This document shows, piece after piece, positions 11,575 to 24,200 of a stretch of DNA of 64,000 nucleotides. Each line of letters opens with the position of its first letter. The stretch's first letter is position 1. The stretch covers positions 12,722,779-12,786,778 of the forward strand of contig NC_030383.2 of assembly GCF_001625215.2 (NCBI RefSeq). Direction: 5' to 3'. The position numbers and the translations under genes are program-made. This DNA comes from Daucus carota subsp. sativus (lineage: Eukaryota > Streptophyta > Magnoliopsida > Apiales > Apiaceae). The notes under the pieces were generated by a model, which ran no database searches, was not told where the DNA came from, and saw only the letters and a program-made list of their open reading frames with translations.

Positions 11575-12130
11575 TATATTATGCTTTCACAATGAAATAA
11601 ATAAGATCTACTTGCTGTTATAGAGAAACATAAAGATGAACAATTAGTTTTTGTCAAAAAAAAACCCTAGAATCATCATTATACTCACTACGAAAGTTTT
11701 ATTCACTTGTTTATTAACTTAAATCACTAAAAAAGCATAGGAATGTACCTTTTGAAGATTTTTGAAACTGATTTTACTTAATTCGTTGCTCGCTTCGGTG
11801 CTCGATTTTCGGTGTGAAATTGAACCGCGGTATCAAATACACGAAGAAATCAATTAGTATTTTGTAAGAAAATGCGATTCGTAGCTGTAGTAGATGCGAT
11901 TCGTACCTTTGTTTTGAAGAAGATGAACAACGCGAGAGGAAAAGCAACGAAACTGTAATGTATGTATATGTGTATCTAACTGTAATATTAAATCTGTCTC
12001 TGCGGTTGTTTTGTATAATGGACTGGGCGGGTGTTTTGTATAATGGACTGGGCTTTGCTATTGGGCTGGACCAGGTTTGTAGGTTTTTAGATTATCTTAG
12101 TTTGTACTAGAATAGCCCCCTTTATTTATA

Positions 12131-12596
12131 TATTGAACTAAATTTTCTTCTGTGATATTGTAAACTCCTAAACTTAAACTATTGACAAATTAAGAGTAGA
12201 TGTACCGGAATTGTACATGACTGGAATTGTATTTTTCTAGTACCGACTAGTTTCTTAATTATTTCTCTCTATTTTTTTAATTCAAATTCCGAATTGACTC
12301 ACCTCTAATTATTGAATTATAATGAATGTAACTCAAGATCATCGTATATTCGTATTGGATCAAAATTAGTGAATGTATTTAAAAATTCATAAACACTTTT
12401 TTAACAAAAAAAAAAAGCACAGAAAAGAAAAAAAAGTTTACTGCCGGCAAAACTCGGGCCCAACCCAATAGATTGTCATTTACTGAACAAGGCTCATCAG
12501 GGTTGTATTTAGCCGAGATTTTAGTGATTTACAAATTTTAATAAATATTTGATTTTGAATTTTTTTCAAATTTTGAATCAAATATTGTACAACTAA
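12131..12596. other. Spacer between mobile elements
   Basis: AT-rich, with no gene or clear repeat signature. Confidence 0.4.
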
Positions 12597-13159
12597 GGGG
12601 CCATTTGGCAAATCTGAAAAAATCTGAATTGAATGATTAATATATCTAAATAATCTGAATCAATGAGGTATCTGAATTCTGAATGAATAATATTGTTTGA
12701 CAAATAAAAATGTAATATACTATCATAATCATTATTATTTTTAAAGTTTTTGCTAAAACAAATTTTGTTATAATTTGGGTCCACGATGATTATTTACATT
12801 AAAATTTCATAATATCGTATTTGATCATTTATGTTAATTAACATTAATTTATAATAAACATCATTAATTATATTATTCTTAAATTATTAAATCTTGATAA
12901 ACAAGATTATTAATAAGCATCAAATTAATGAATATAATTTCCTTTTTAAAATTATATTAACCCAGTTGTTGACTATCGAAAAGATAAGCTAAGGTAGTGG
13001 CACAACAGCTGAGTGATTCATTTAGAATATTTATCCTGTACCATTCAGCTCTATATTAATGATTCAACGCAGGGAAAAAATTTGTCAAATAGTCTGAACA
13101 AGATGAAGCGCTCAGATATGTAGTTATTCAGCTGCATTAAGAAGTAAACAAATGAGCCC
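12597..13159. mobile_element. Tourist-like (PIF/Harbinger) MITE candidate
   Basis: Left end GGGGCCATTTGGCAAA and inverted right end GGGCTCATTTGTTTAC are imperfect terminal inverted repeats. Both are flanked by TAA (12594-12596 and 13160-13162), the usual Tourist target. It is 563 bp, AT-rich and non-coding. It sits about 310 bases before the TFIIF beta start codon and may form part of that promoter. Confidence 0.6.
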
Positions 13160-13467
13160 TAATACGGAGTCTCTGGGATTTAAACACTATTCTTCGTAAT
13201 CTCATGATTATATTTCAAAATCTGAAAAATTATAAATAATCATAATTAAATACTATCGAAATTTTGAAATATAATTAAAATTACATTCAGATTTTATACG
13301 TTAAATTAAAATACTATTTAAATACGTTTTTAAAAAACTCAATTAAATACGCTGGATTTCATAAATGAAACTAATTAAATACTACCCTCGAAATCACAAC
13401 AGCGCTCTAGAAATCCAGGAGGGAGAGAGCCGAGAAAACTTAGCGGTGAGCGATCCAAGCGGAAAAA

Positions 13468-16400
13468 ATGGAAGAAGAACAAAAGAGCAGTAATAACAAT
13501 AACGGTAGCGTAAATAAGAGCAAATTAGAGACGGGAAAGTCGGAGAGATCGGTGTGGCTCATGAAGTGCCCTGTGGTTGTATCTAATTCATGGAAAACCG
13601 CTGCGGATAATGAACCTATTTCTAAAGTCGTCGTCTCTCTCGATCCTCTCTGTCCTGAATCTCCCTCTTCTCTCCAGGTTTATACATACAAAGCTCCTAA
13701 TTCGTAATGTTTTTTTAAGGTTGATTTTAGGTTAATTCTAAGGGTTGATTTTAGGTTAATTCTAATTGTTTGTTTAAATTTTGTTTGTGAAGTGTTTAAT
13801 TGGGTTGATTCTGTGTTTTAGTTTACGATGGAGATGGCCAACAATGAGGCTGGGAAGATGCCCAAGAGTTATTCCTTGAACATGTTCAAGGATTTTGTTC
13901 CCATGACCATTTTCTCCGAAGTTAACCAAGGTCAGGATTTTGCTTTGTTAACTATTTGTATTGTGGCCTGAACTGTATTAGCTAATCTGGAGAGCACACA
14001 ATTTAGAAGCTACGCGTATGGTGTAATTGCCATACGAGGTGCTGTATTCAACTGGAACGATGCCCATATTAACAGCTTATTCACACGACTAACAAAGTTA
14101 TAGTGATAAGTATTGGTCGAGGATGATTGTAATTCCTTTAGAAGCGATCCCCCCCCCTCTCCCCCCACAATTTTTATTTTAAGTAATGCTTGTTAATTTC
14201 AGAAAGCAATATTGGTTGGATACATTGGGATGGGAGAGATTGAGTTAGAATTTGTAATTACGAATGTATATGCGTCCTATTAATTACATTCCTTCCTTGT
14301 TTCTTTTCTCAGAATTATACAAGAGTTCAATCTCTCACAAACAAATGCTCTTCCTGTGTTTCTCAATATCGAACAAAATAATGATCATTATTGTCTTGTA
14401 CTAATATTATACCATGTCTTGCCAGAAAATATCACCACACTTGCAGCATTAACTTTCACCTTGTTCTTCACTGTTTTCCAAATTTTAATCTTCGTACATT
14501 TATTATTCTCTTCACACCTCATTGCACTTCCAATTGACCAAACACAGCATCAGTTTACCATTCAATTTCTTTACACTTGTTGGCTGCAACTCTATTTTCC
14601 AACAATTGTATGACATTTATGCCACTCTTTAGTGTGTTCATAAATTATTGCATAGTTACAGTTTAGACATCAAAATAAAATATTCATAGTTGTTTTAGTA
14701 AAAGCGGATATGGCAGTAGAGCTAAGATTAGCAGGGAACAAAACCATTCGTAAAAGTATATATTACCTGAACTAAGAGAAGCACAAAAAACATTTGAGCC
14801 TAATAACCTAATTGACCAGGGAATGACAATGGTGTGGGTGTTGGGGCTGCCATCAAGCTTTCAGGATATATTGAAGAATTAATGTGTCCTTCGGTCATCA
14901 CCTATCAGTATACAACTTGGGCAGAAGTGGTCATGACCACCAATTACCTTTACATCAAATTACAAAGAAATACCTACTTAAAATTATTCATGTACATAAT
15001 AGGATATGCATGAAGGTAGAATTGCAGATCATAATGTTTAAGTGAACCCAATGTTAAAATGCTGGTGCATAATTGGAACTAGTTGTGAGTTTGGCTTCTC
15101 AACTATGTGGGCTGAATGTTTATCGTTTTAGATGCGTTTGTTGACAAATTTTTTGATGTTTTCTTATAGTATCAGCTTTCTAGTCTGGCCCTTCTGTAGA
15201 TCATATTCAAATTTTGTAATTTTATGGAAGACCGAGGTTTGTTTCAAGTACTTATGTTTGAGCAGTAGAGTTGAACTACGTTTAAGAAAGTTGGATTTCT
15301 GAACTGCAACCATAGCTGTATCTGACGTGATCCGTGTCTGTCACACCATTGTTCATATCGTCTGTTTCTTTAGCCCCCGACATCTTGGCATAAATTTCAT
15401 TTTGTTTCTATATAATCGAACAATCTTGGCATAAATTTCATTCCTGTTTCTACTTACATTTGTGGAGTTCACACCGAATAAACGACCTGATTTAAAGAGA
15501 AATACTGCAAAAGATGAGAAGAACAGAATATTTAAAAGAGTAGAAAAGCCAGCTGCTTTTATCTTGTGCTATTCTTGCAACATACTTGTCTTACTTTTAT
15601 GTAATGCATCATTTCTTGTAGGAGGAATAAAATAAAGTAATGAAATGTAGACAGACAAAAAAGAATGAGTTTTTTGTGGATTTAATGCTAATGAAATTAA
15701 GAACATACTACCTACTAGGTTATGTTTTTATTCATAGTTATAATTGCTGAAACAAACTTTTGCTAACCTCCAGGGCTTGTGCTAATATTTAGTACTCTCT
15801 TTTATATGCACTATTAAAGCTTCTGCGTACAAACAGTTGATTTTTCATTATATTCATATATTGTCAACAAATTGAGCATGATACATATCTTTTTATGAGT
15901 ATGTTTGTACAATATAGGTAAAGTTGCAGTAGAAGGGAAAGTGGAACATAAATTTGACATGAAGCCTCACAACGAGACCATGGAGGAGTACAGTAAAATG
16001 TGCCGCGAGAGGACAAATAAGTCAATGATTAAGAGTCGGCAGATTCAGGTGACTGTAGTTACAGTTCACCTGTTTTTTGCAAATTGTCTGATATCTTATC
16101 ATGTATCCCGTGTCTATTTTTTTAGGTTATTGACAATGATCGTGGAGTACATATGAGACCCATGCCTGGAATGATTGGATTTATTGCTTCCAATTCAAGT
16201 TCCAAGGTAACTAAAGCTCCTGTTAAAAGTTTTCTTGGACATAAATAATATTCTGTTTCCTTCTTATTAGTGCCTATTAAGTTTTAATGGAATCCAGAAT
16301 TCCCTCTTAGCACAATTATGTCCTATATTCCTCCTTCACTATTTATTAGAGAATAAAAGCTTGCTTCCATGTAATTTTTTATATAACCACCAAAAATTGA

Positions 16401-17169
16401 TAATGATTATAGTCTTTCTAGTTGTCCAAACTGAAAGGAATCTACTTCACTCAAAATTTGGGAAAGTGAAGTTTTAAAATATTGAGAAGAACTTAACCGG
16501 AAAATAATTGTTTGTACATGTTAATTTAGTTCTTACAGTTCTTAAAACTATGACATACCTTTCCACGCCATTAACAACAGAATAGACTAGTGTTGATGGA
16601 CTAAAGGAGGTGCCCGTAATTATGTTTTCTTCGTGCATGGTGATCAAGTCTGTATTTTCTAGTGGTAGATAATATGGTGCATGCCACATATTATTATTCC
16701 TCCAAGCCACATTATTCTTCTCTTGTATGTGCTTGGCATGTCTAACGTCTCTTGTAAAAATCTATTCTGTTCAGGGTAAGAGGCCAGCAGTACCAGTAAA
16801 GGCTCCAGATGTGAAAAGAACCAGAAGGGATCGTAGTGAATTAGAGGATATCATGTTTAAGCTTTTTGAAAGGCAACCTAATTGGACCTTAAAGCAGCTA
16901 GTCCAGGAGACAGATCAGCCAGCGGTACATATTATTATGCATATTTCAAGTGAAAACCTACTCAGCTATAACTTGCTCATAATGTAAAAAGAACTTTAAT
17001 AACCTTTAACTTCGGTCTTGAATCATATGTTTTCTATGTCTCTTTGCAGCAATTTTTGAAAGAGATATTGAACGAGCTCTGTGTGTACAACAAAAGGGGA
17101 TCCAACCAGGGTACATATGAACTGAAGCCAGAATACAAGAAAAGTGCCGAGGAAACGGCTGCTGAATAA
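13468..17169 (+). CDS. TFIIFB: Transcription initiation factor IIF, beta subunit (RAP30-like)
   Basis: Six exons: 13468-13677, 13822-13930, 15918-16048, 16126-16206, 16775-16924 and 17050-17169. All junctions are GT-AG and in phase, and the total is 266 aa, the usual size for plant TFIIF beta. The protein works with TFIIF alpha to bring RNA polymerase II to the promoter in the nucleus. The N-terminal dimerisation barrel includes VWLMKCPVVVSNSW and the exon-3 segment GKVEHKFDMKP. A Lys/Arg-rich linker (VKRTRRDRSELEDIMFKLFE) leads into the winged helix (FERQPNWTLKQLVQETDQP, then FLKEILNELCVYNKRG, GTYELKPEYK). Intron 2 is 1987 bases and contains a dispersed repeat (14218-15650). The gene is convergent with the NPF gene downstream, about 540 bases apart. 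Confidence 0.97.
14218..15650 (+). repeat. Dispersed repeat copy A, inside TFIIF beta intron 2
   Basis: Segments match 31680-33700 in the same order and orientation, for example tctcagaattatacaagagt against tctcagaatcatacaagagt, aagctaagattagcagggaacaa-type phrases, and cttttatcttgtgc near the end. Identity is moderate with many indels. The class is unknown; no protein domain, LTR or terminal repeat was found. Confidence 0.7.
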
Positions 17170-17710
17170 GTAGTTCTGTTCCTAAACTGAATCGATAATG
17201 TGAGGTTGTGCTTTAGGTTCAAGGTACACGCAGACTATAGGGTCACATAGTCTTCTGCATCTTAACTTCGTATTTTGTATTTTCCAAAGATTATAATCGT
17301 AATAGCTGGTGGACATTGATCGTAATTTTGTTCTCCCAGATGAGCATTACTTCCGTCCACAGATGTCAATGTGATGTTAATTTTGTACAAAAATAGTATC
17401 AAAGGTAGAGTTGTTTTGATGTCAATTTCAAGCTGGTGATTATGTAAAATGTCAAAGTATAGTTACATGGCTCGGTTCGTTGTTTTCTCCCTAATGAAAT
17501 AAGTAACTTCCGTTACAAACCCAAACATTCAAAAGTTTATGCAGAAGGATATATTACTTTTAGAGAAACACTAGAATATTTTAAGCCTAGCATACAATAA
17601 ACTTATACCAATTTGAGAATTCGTAAAGTAAAAAAATAAAATGATTACATGAAAGTTAAGCTTAGATACACGATTATGTATATAGATTCACCCTGGCAAA
17701 AATTGAAGTA
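17170..17710. other. Spacer between convergent 3' ends
   Basis: About 540 bases hold the 3' UTRs and polyadenylation regions of the TFIIF beta gene and the NPF gene. No other feature was seen. Confidence 0.6.
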
Positions 17711-20004
17711 TTAAAAAGCCATACTTGTCAAAGAAACTTCATCATCCTTTGTTTTGCCACTATACACCGGATTTCTTAGTACAGGAGAAGCTTTTTCCGT
17801 CATGACCTCATGCCTCACCATCCCACTCGCACTAGCACCATCTTTTCCCCTATACCTCCACGCAATGAAAACATAAACGAAGAAGTTGACGACATTGATT
17901 CCAGCCAAAATCCAGTACAAATAATCCAACTTGCTTTTATTCAGATCATTTCTCAACCAGCCTTCTTTCTGACCACCTGTTGCACCTTCAATAATCTTCA
18001 CAAGTGCAGTACTTAACCAGCTTCCGATCCCGATTTCACTCAAGAACATTGCACTGCTAATACTTTTAGTACCTTCCGTAGCTTCGTCGTAGAAAAACTC
18101 CAGTTGTCCAACGTAGGTAAAGACCTCAGCGCTTCCCATTAGAAAGAACTGGGGAAATAGCCAGAACACACTCCAGGTAGCTGTGGGGTCGTCACGCCTG
18201 TTCTTTTCTATCACGGCTGCAGAAATCAGGGCAAATATTGATATGAATAAACCAACGCCCATGCGTTGTAGCGAGGTGAGGCCACGTCGGTGGCCTGTTC
18301 TTTTACGGAGAACAGGAACAATGACTTTTTCATAGATAGGGACTAGTATGATGGCGTTAATGGCAGAGAAAACAGGTACGGAGCCTGAGGGGATCACGAA
18401 GCTTGAGCCTAGCTTGCGGTCCATGATAGAAGCTTGGCTGAGGAAGAATGTGGAGAGCTGCGCGAAGGAAATGGAGAGAGCAATTGTTGACGCCCATATG
18501 GGTAATACTCTAAGGAAGCATTTGAATTCTTCGACTTGTGTCACAGTGCACAATTTCCATCTGTTTGTTGCGTTGAATGCTTCAGGGTCTGATATAACAG
18601 CTGCTTTGTCCAAAAATCTGCAGGCCAAAGTTAATCAGACTCTGTTTTATTGCTATGTAAACACAACTTCCAGTCTGTTTTTAACTGATAAAACACATAC
18701 AGGATATAGAAGATTTGGACCTGGAATAAATTATTGTGCACTTGAAACTAACCTATATTGTGAGGAATGAACAAGCTTTTCGGCACCAAGAATAGCAGAT
18801 TCTCGAGTTCTGACTTCATAAAGATCAGCTTCGTTTCCTACTCTGACGCCTTTCATATGATTTCTCACAGAAGCCACAATCACCTGAATAAACCTAGTAA
18901 AAGGACTCCCCATCGGCTTCTTGTATCGGTATTTGGAAAATCCAACAGCCAAAATTAGTATGGAGCAAAACATGATCACTGTTGGGACGGCAAATCCCCA
19001 ACCAAACCCTTTCTCCTGTTGTATATACACCATCACAGTGATACCCAGAAGTGCCCCCATGTTGATGGCAAAGAAGAACCAGTTGAAGAAAGCATACTTC
19101 TTTTGAACTTCCTTCTCATCAGCCTCGTCGAATTGATCTGCTCCAAATGAGGATACACACGGCTTAATGCCACCCGTGCCTAAGGCTATAAGCGCCAGTG
19201 AGCAATACAAGAATGCTGATTGTCCGTCTGTTGCTGGAATGCAAGGCCTTGCGGTGCATAAGGCTGGCCTCAAGCTGTCTATTGATGCGGATATTGTCAA
19301 TAATATCATCCCCTGATACAATAAAATAGACAATAAAGATTAGTGAAGTTGCCAACAGCAAAGGATCTCAGAGATGCAGGTTCTTCAGTTAATTACCACT
19401 GCATAGACACATGAGAAGACAATGATGGTTAAGAACCGTCCTAGGTAAGCATCTGCTAGAAACGCTCCGAGGATGGTCAGAACAAAGGCAGCCCCAATCC
19501 AATCAGTAACATGTGTAGCAGCAGTAGGTAATGATTCGTGCATTTCCCTTACTAGATAACCTACCATGCTCACTCCAACCGCAAAGAATGCTAATCTCTC
19601 CGCAATCTCATTAACTACATGACATTATTTGCTGTCAGTCCATTATGCTCACAGTTTTTAATAACTCAAATACTAAGAAATTTATGTAACAAACCTATGA
19701 TGAATGGAGAAGCATTCCATCCTCCAGTCCTTTGTTTATCCGCAATCATTCCCTTATAATTGACGCAATTATTGCTTACCAACGTCGTTGATTCTAGTCT
19801 GCCTTCATCCTGTGAATTAAAAAAAATACTACTTCATTTTGATCCTTGAAATCATCTAGATAAGCGGTCTAGAAAAGCAAGCGTTATCCCTATTAGTATT
19901 CGTCGTACCTGCATGCTCTGCTGCTTCAGATCATCAAACACAAATGCAGACATGGACGGCTCAATATTAGCCATGGATGGCTCTGTATATGACTTATTCA
20001 TCAT
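17711..20004 (-). CDS. NPF: NRT1/PTR family (NPF) proton-coupled transporter
   Basis: Five exons on the minus strand: 20004-19909, 19809-19695, 19614-19397, 19312-18753 and 18617-17711. All are GT-AG and in phase, giving 631 aa. The start is the first of two adjacent ATG codons (MMNKSYTEP); the longer upstream frame has no ATG. The ExxER proton-coupling motif reads NEIAERLAFF. The family signature FFFAINMGALLG and GGWNASPFII are present. About twelve hydrophobic segments place it in a membrane, with a hydrophilic loop in the middle (YRYKKPMGSPFTR through the basic segment before CRFLDKAAVI). Family members carry nitrate, peptides, hormones or glucosinolates; the substrate cannot be read from sequence. 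The subfamily is not assigned (NPF5-like is one possibility). Confidence 0.95.
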
Positions 20005-20121
20005 ATCAAGATATCTGAATCTCCTTAAGACCAAATAGTTTTCTTGTGACTCCCTTGCTTCAGACAAGTTGGTTAAGTTGAGGTTGAGGATTATGAATCC
20101 ACCACATTTAGGTTTATAGTC

Positions 20122-20129
20122 TATATATA
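20122..20129 (-). promoter_or_regulatory. Candidate TATA box of the NPF gene
   Basis: TATATATA lies about 118 bases before the ATG at 20004 on the minus strand. The position is plausible, but nothing more supports it. Confidence 0.3.
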
Positions 20130-21259
20130 ATGAACCAAGTCTTTGGTTTTTTTTCCTCGCCGTTAATCGGCCTGTAAATCACACTAATGTTTGACTAAAC
20201 AAGACAGTATGGTCGTTTGGAGGATGCTCTTGAATCTCTGGTTGGCATCTACTGGATTAGACGGCAATGCATGTATTTATTATCTTGTTATTAAGCTAAA
20301 TGATGAGATAAAACATAGCTTAGACCCCTTGAAATGTTCCGAGTAAGGTAAGAAGTGTTCAAAGTGCAGGCCAAAATGTAACAAAGGACTTGTATATTGC
20401 AAATGTAACAAGTGTCGGTCAGCTCAATGCTGTCAAGACAATGTTCGAATCTGCTACTGATAGCTCGTCAGTTAGACATCAGCATGGTTTTAAAATGATT
20501 AATCTTTACCAGCATTATGCAATTTAATTTTTAAAATTTAATTAATAGCTATATGTTTTTCTAGAAACTAGCAAAATAGATTTAGTAATTTAAATAATAA
20601 TTTATTTATTTTAATATGTCAAATTCAAAGTCCAATCTTAATCCTCAATTATCCGATTATTTCTTAACTTTCACCAATTAAATCTAATTTCAGCATTATA
20701 CAATATAAGTAGGATAGGGTTGAGCTATATTAAAATTTTCAATTGTGATGTTTGTACTACCGACTAAAAAGCATATGTTTAATATTTATTATAAATAATT
20801 GAATTTCTAAAGTTAGTTTATTTTAATTGAAATGTTTGTGAATAAATAAACGCTTAGTATTCAAATGAAATAAATATATATTTTAAACTTCTTTTTGAAT
20901 AATTAATTCTGAAGTACGGTACTTGTATTTGGTAACTATTACTAGTAAAATAAAATCACGGCTACATACTGCAAAAATTTTGGAGGTATGGAACGTCAAT
21001 AGATCACACATCGAGCATAACCTCATGAGTTTATTAACTATAGCTACATGATTTATACTTGTATCATCATTTGTGGAGCTGGATACACAAAAAAGACAGC
21101 CAGGAGACTTGTCAAGAAACTCAGAAACAAGAGAACATTGAGTACAAATGTCGCAGACTGAGTAGCATTTGCCATAATTCCTGTGCGGAATCTGATAGGA
21201 AGCTAAATACTTAAGTTTCACAAGATCTTGAGAATCGCCGAGTACACAGCTCCCACACT
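20130..21259. other. Intergenic region between NPF and the LisH-CTLH gene
   Basis: AT-rich. It should hold the promoter of the NPF gene and the 3' UTR of the GID8-like gene. A minus-strand open frame at 20883-21353 overlaps the last exon of the latter but is in a different frame and is not considered a gene. Confidence 0.5.
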
Positions 21260-24200
21260 CTAGCTTTTCAAAAAATCCTTCAAAGAAAAATGCGAAAGAC
21301 CTTCCTACAGAAGAAGAGAAGAAACTGAGATAAAGTAAGATTAATGGGGGCAATAGTGATCAAGAAAATATGTTACACTTAGTTTATGAGCGAAAAGAGA
21401 ATGTACTACTCCATATCATTAGACAGTAGGAAAAAATACTCAAGGCCAAAGCTACCTAGTCCTGCACTCCTGCTCTTAATTTATAAGCATCATCTAACTA
21501 TTGTTTGATAAGACTTGAAGGCCAAGCCTGTAGTATGCATTGTCTAACTATCCATCTTAGGAAATTTACAAAATATATAATATTCAAAGTATTGATATTA
21601 TATTACTTAAATACCATGATAAAAAAATGCTCCACACTGTATGCATTCTATAAATCCTACATTTAGTCTAATCTACCAAAATTAATAAGTTAAATATTTC
21701 ACTCTGTAAAGAATCATCAACAAGCACTGCCATTACATCTTACAAAATAAATAGACAGTGAGGTAGAATCTGAATTAGTGTTTGGGGGATCTTCTTATGT
21801 TTATAACGATTTTTTAAGAGATATCATAGTAAAATCAGTTAACAATAATTCCAACAAGCTTCATATGAATAAGGATGATAAAAATTTCCCATAAATCACA
21901 GTAACGGGGGAAAAACAATACTCAGAGCTACCTTGTCCTGCTCTTGATCCAAGTACTGTCTGACAACTACTGTTTGTTGCATCAGCCGTTCTACTGCTGG
22001 ATAGCTGGGTAGGTTGGCATGTGCTGACAATAACCAAAGGCACAAGAGAACAACATATTAAATGACTCCAGAAAACACAAGGTCTGACCAATTAACATTG
22101 ATCAGTTAGAACTTAAAAAGCTTAATTTGTTAAATCAAAACAGAAACACACCAAGAATCGCTCTGTTCAAGCTCTCTGCAACATGTTGTCGATACTCAGA
22201 ACTAAGTAAATGGAACATAGGTGATTTTTCTGGTTCTTCATAAGCTAGCAGAGCCATGAAATCCTGTTGAAGTTATATATTACTCCTAAAGTGAGAATCC
22301 AGTAATTGAATATATATGCCTAAGATAATTCCGTCAAACAGGGTACTTACTTCAAGCTTCTCTACATACTTCTGCACATCACCAAAAGGAGTTAACTTCG
22401 TCCTAGCGAATTCAACAGCTTCTGTGCTGCCATGAAAGAGACATATTTCATTTGGAGAGGATATGTGACTCTGTAAACAAAGAGTTTGATGTTGTACTGT
22501 ACTCACCATTTCCTGGAGCAGACAAGCTCAACAAAATGAAGGGTCAGAAGATCAAAATGCAAGTCCTTACTTTTATCCAGCAATCCAGGAGCAAGCTGTT
22601 CCGTCAGCTCAATGGCTTTTAGTGCATCCCCCTCCAGTGCCAACATAAACACTCCTGAAAGTATTTGTGTAAGGGCAGATTAATCAAACACATCAAACAG
22701 TTTACTTTATTATTTGAACAAAGACACTCATCATCGCAGTATGAGGTGCATAAAAGGATGTATAGTGACTACCTCTTAAGCTCATATGGTTATACTAGTC
22801 TTTATGATTCATTTTTAAGGTCCACCAGTCAGCAATGTTTACCAACAAGAAGCAAGAGAAGTTTCAGGAAATAGGAAATTCAGATGATGTATGCATGCTT
22901 CAATATTATTATTTTACTAACAATGTTTCAACATTGATATATATTATCCCATGTTGGCCAACGCTTGTAGCCACAAAAATTACTCCTAATCATATTAACA
23001 GGTTTTAAATTCTACTACATAAAGTTTTTTACCCAATTACATGAAACTTTCTATATGAAGGACAATTATGCACACCATTCGAGATATATATCCAGTTGCA
23101 ATTGTGTTACACTGACTGATATTTTCATCAAGTAACTAGATGAACTTTCTTAGACTGGTTAAAAGCTCAGTAGCTTGTGTTAAGCAGCCATCACCTCCCT
23201 ACCAGGATACGAGGATAATAATTGAAACACTTACGTTTTCTTTTTTCCATGTCCTCAAAAACAACAGGCTTCGTCACTCCAGTAGTAGTAATAAATGATT
23301 CCACTGTGTCTTTATAGCAGTTATGCACAAGATATGAAAGAACAATGTTGTGGATGTCATCATCATTGATAGCCTGTTAAAAATACACAAAACAGTGACA
23401 AATTCATCAAGTTCCAAACACAGGACATTTCAGACTAAAGAATAATTAATAACTAGGAGGCACTTCACTACACAGAAAGCAACATAAGTGGAAGAATCCA
23501 ACTTCTGATTACAAGTAAAAAAGCCACACCCAGGGGTCTGATTCCAATATTATCTTTGTTTCAAAAAAAGTGTATCAGTACTTTAACCAAGTCTCTTAGT
23601 ATAACAGTCCACTAGTGGGTCTTCTGTTGTCAAGGCATAACCGAGCTATTGAAGCCTATCGGCACCCCAGAATACAATGATTTCATGGATACTAGATAAT
23701 TGTTTCCTGCATTTATATATCTGGCCGGCACAAATGACACATTTTATACCGAATTATAGCAAATGCACATGCAAGATAGGTACATATTTTATTACAGGTT
23801 TGTCTCTGGGGCAGGCAACTCAAATGAATAGATTATGTACCAAAGTAGTATGAGCACTTGACATTAAAGACCTTTTTTCTTCTGTCAAAAAAAAAAATAA
23901 TAAAGACCTTTTTCTTAATGTGAAGAAACACAACACAATTCTTAGTTTCGTACACACACAAGAAAGTGATATAGTCCCAGGCCTGTTTTTTACGTTTGTC
24001 CAAGACATTAGACTCGACAAAATACCCACATAAAGATATAATTGAAACAAATATATAAATATATATGAAAGGGGAACGCAGTCTTCAAGGTTTTGGCACA
24101 CGACCACACAGGGATAAGTCATAATTGTGCACAATTTTTCTTCTAGTTTAGCATTAGATATATTAACTTGTTCTTGAAAAAATATAGTTTGAATCTTTTC

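Larger units (their letters stand above)
8343..12122. mobile_element. Mutator-like element candidate with two convergent small genes
   Basis: The left end (GGGGGATGATCAAATACAAA, later TAAAAACTACAAACT) matches the inverted right end (GGGGGCTATTCTAGTACAAA, later TAAAAACCTACAAAC), giving imperfect terminal inverted repeats of about 60 bases. The flanks share TATTTATA (8335-8342 and 12123-12130); this is AT-rich, so it is weak evidence for a target duplication. Inside, a gene on the + strand near the left end has a FAR1-type domain remnant, and a gene on the - strand near the right end codes for a short basic protein. The convergent pair recalls MuDR (mudrA and mudrB). The transposase core itself is missing, so this would be a deletion derivative. 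Confidence 0.6.

Noticed and set aside
20005..20067. N-terminal extension of the NPF protein from a TTG
   Set aside because: There is no ATG in that frame. The first in-frame ATG is at 20004.
20883..21353. 156-aa minus-strand frame with several Cys residues
   Set aside because: It overlaps the last exon of the GID8-like gene in another frame. The spliced frame gives the expected family ending FSLKDFLKS.
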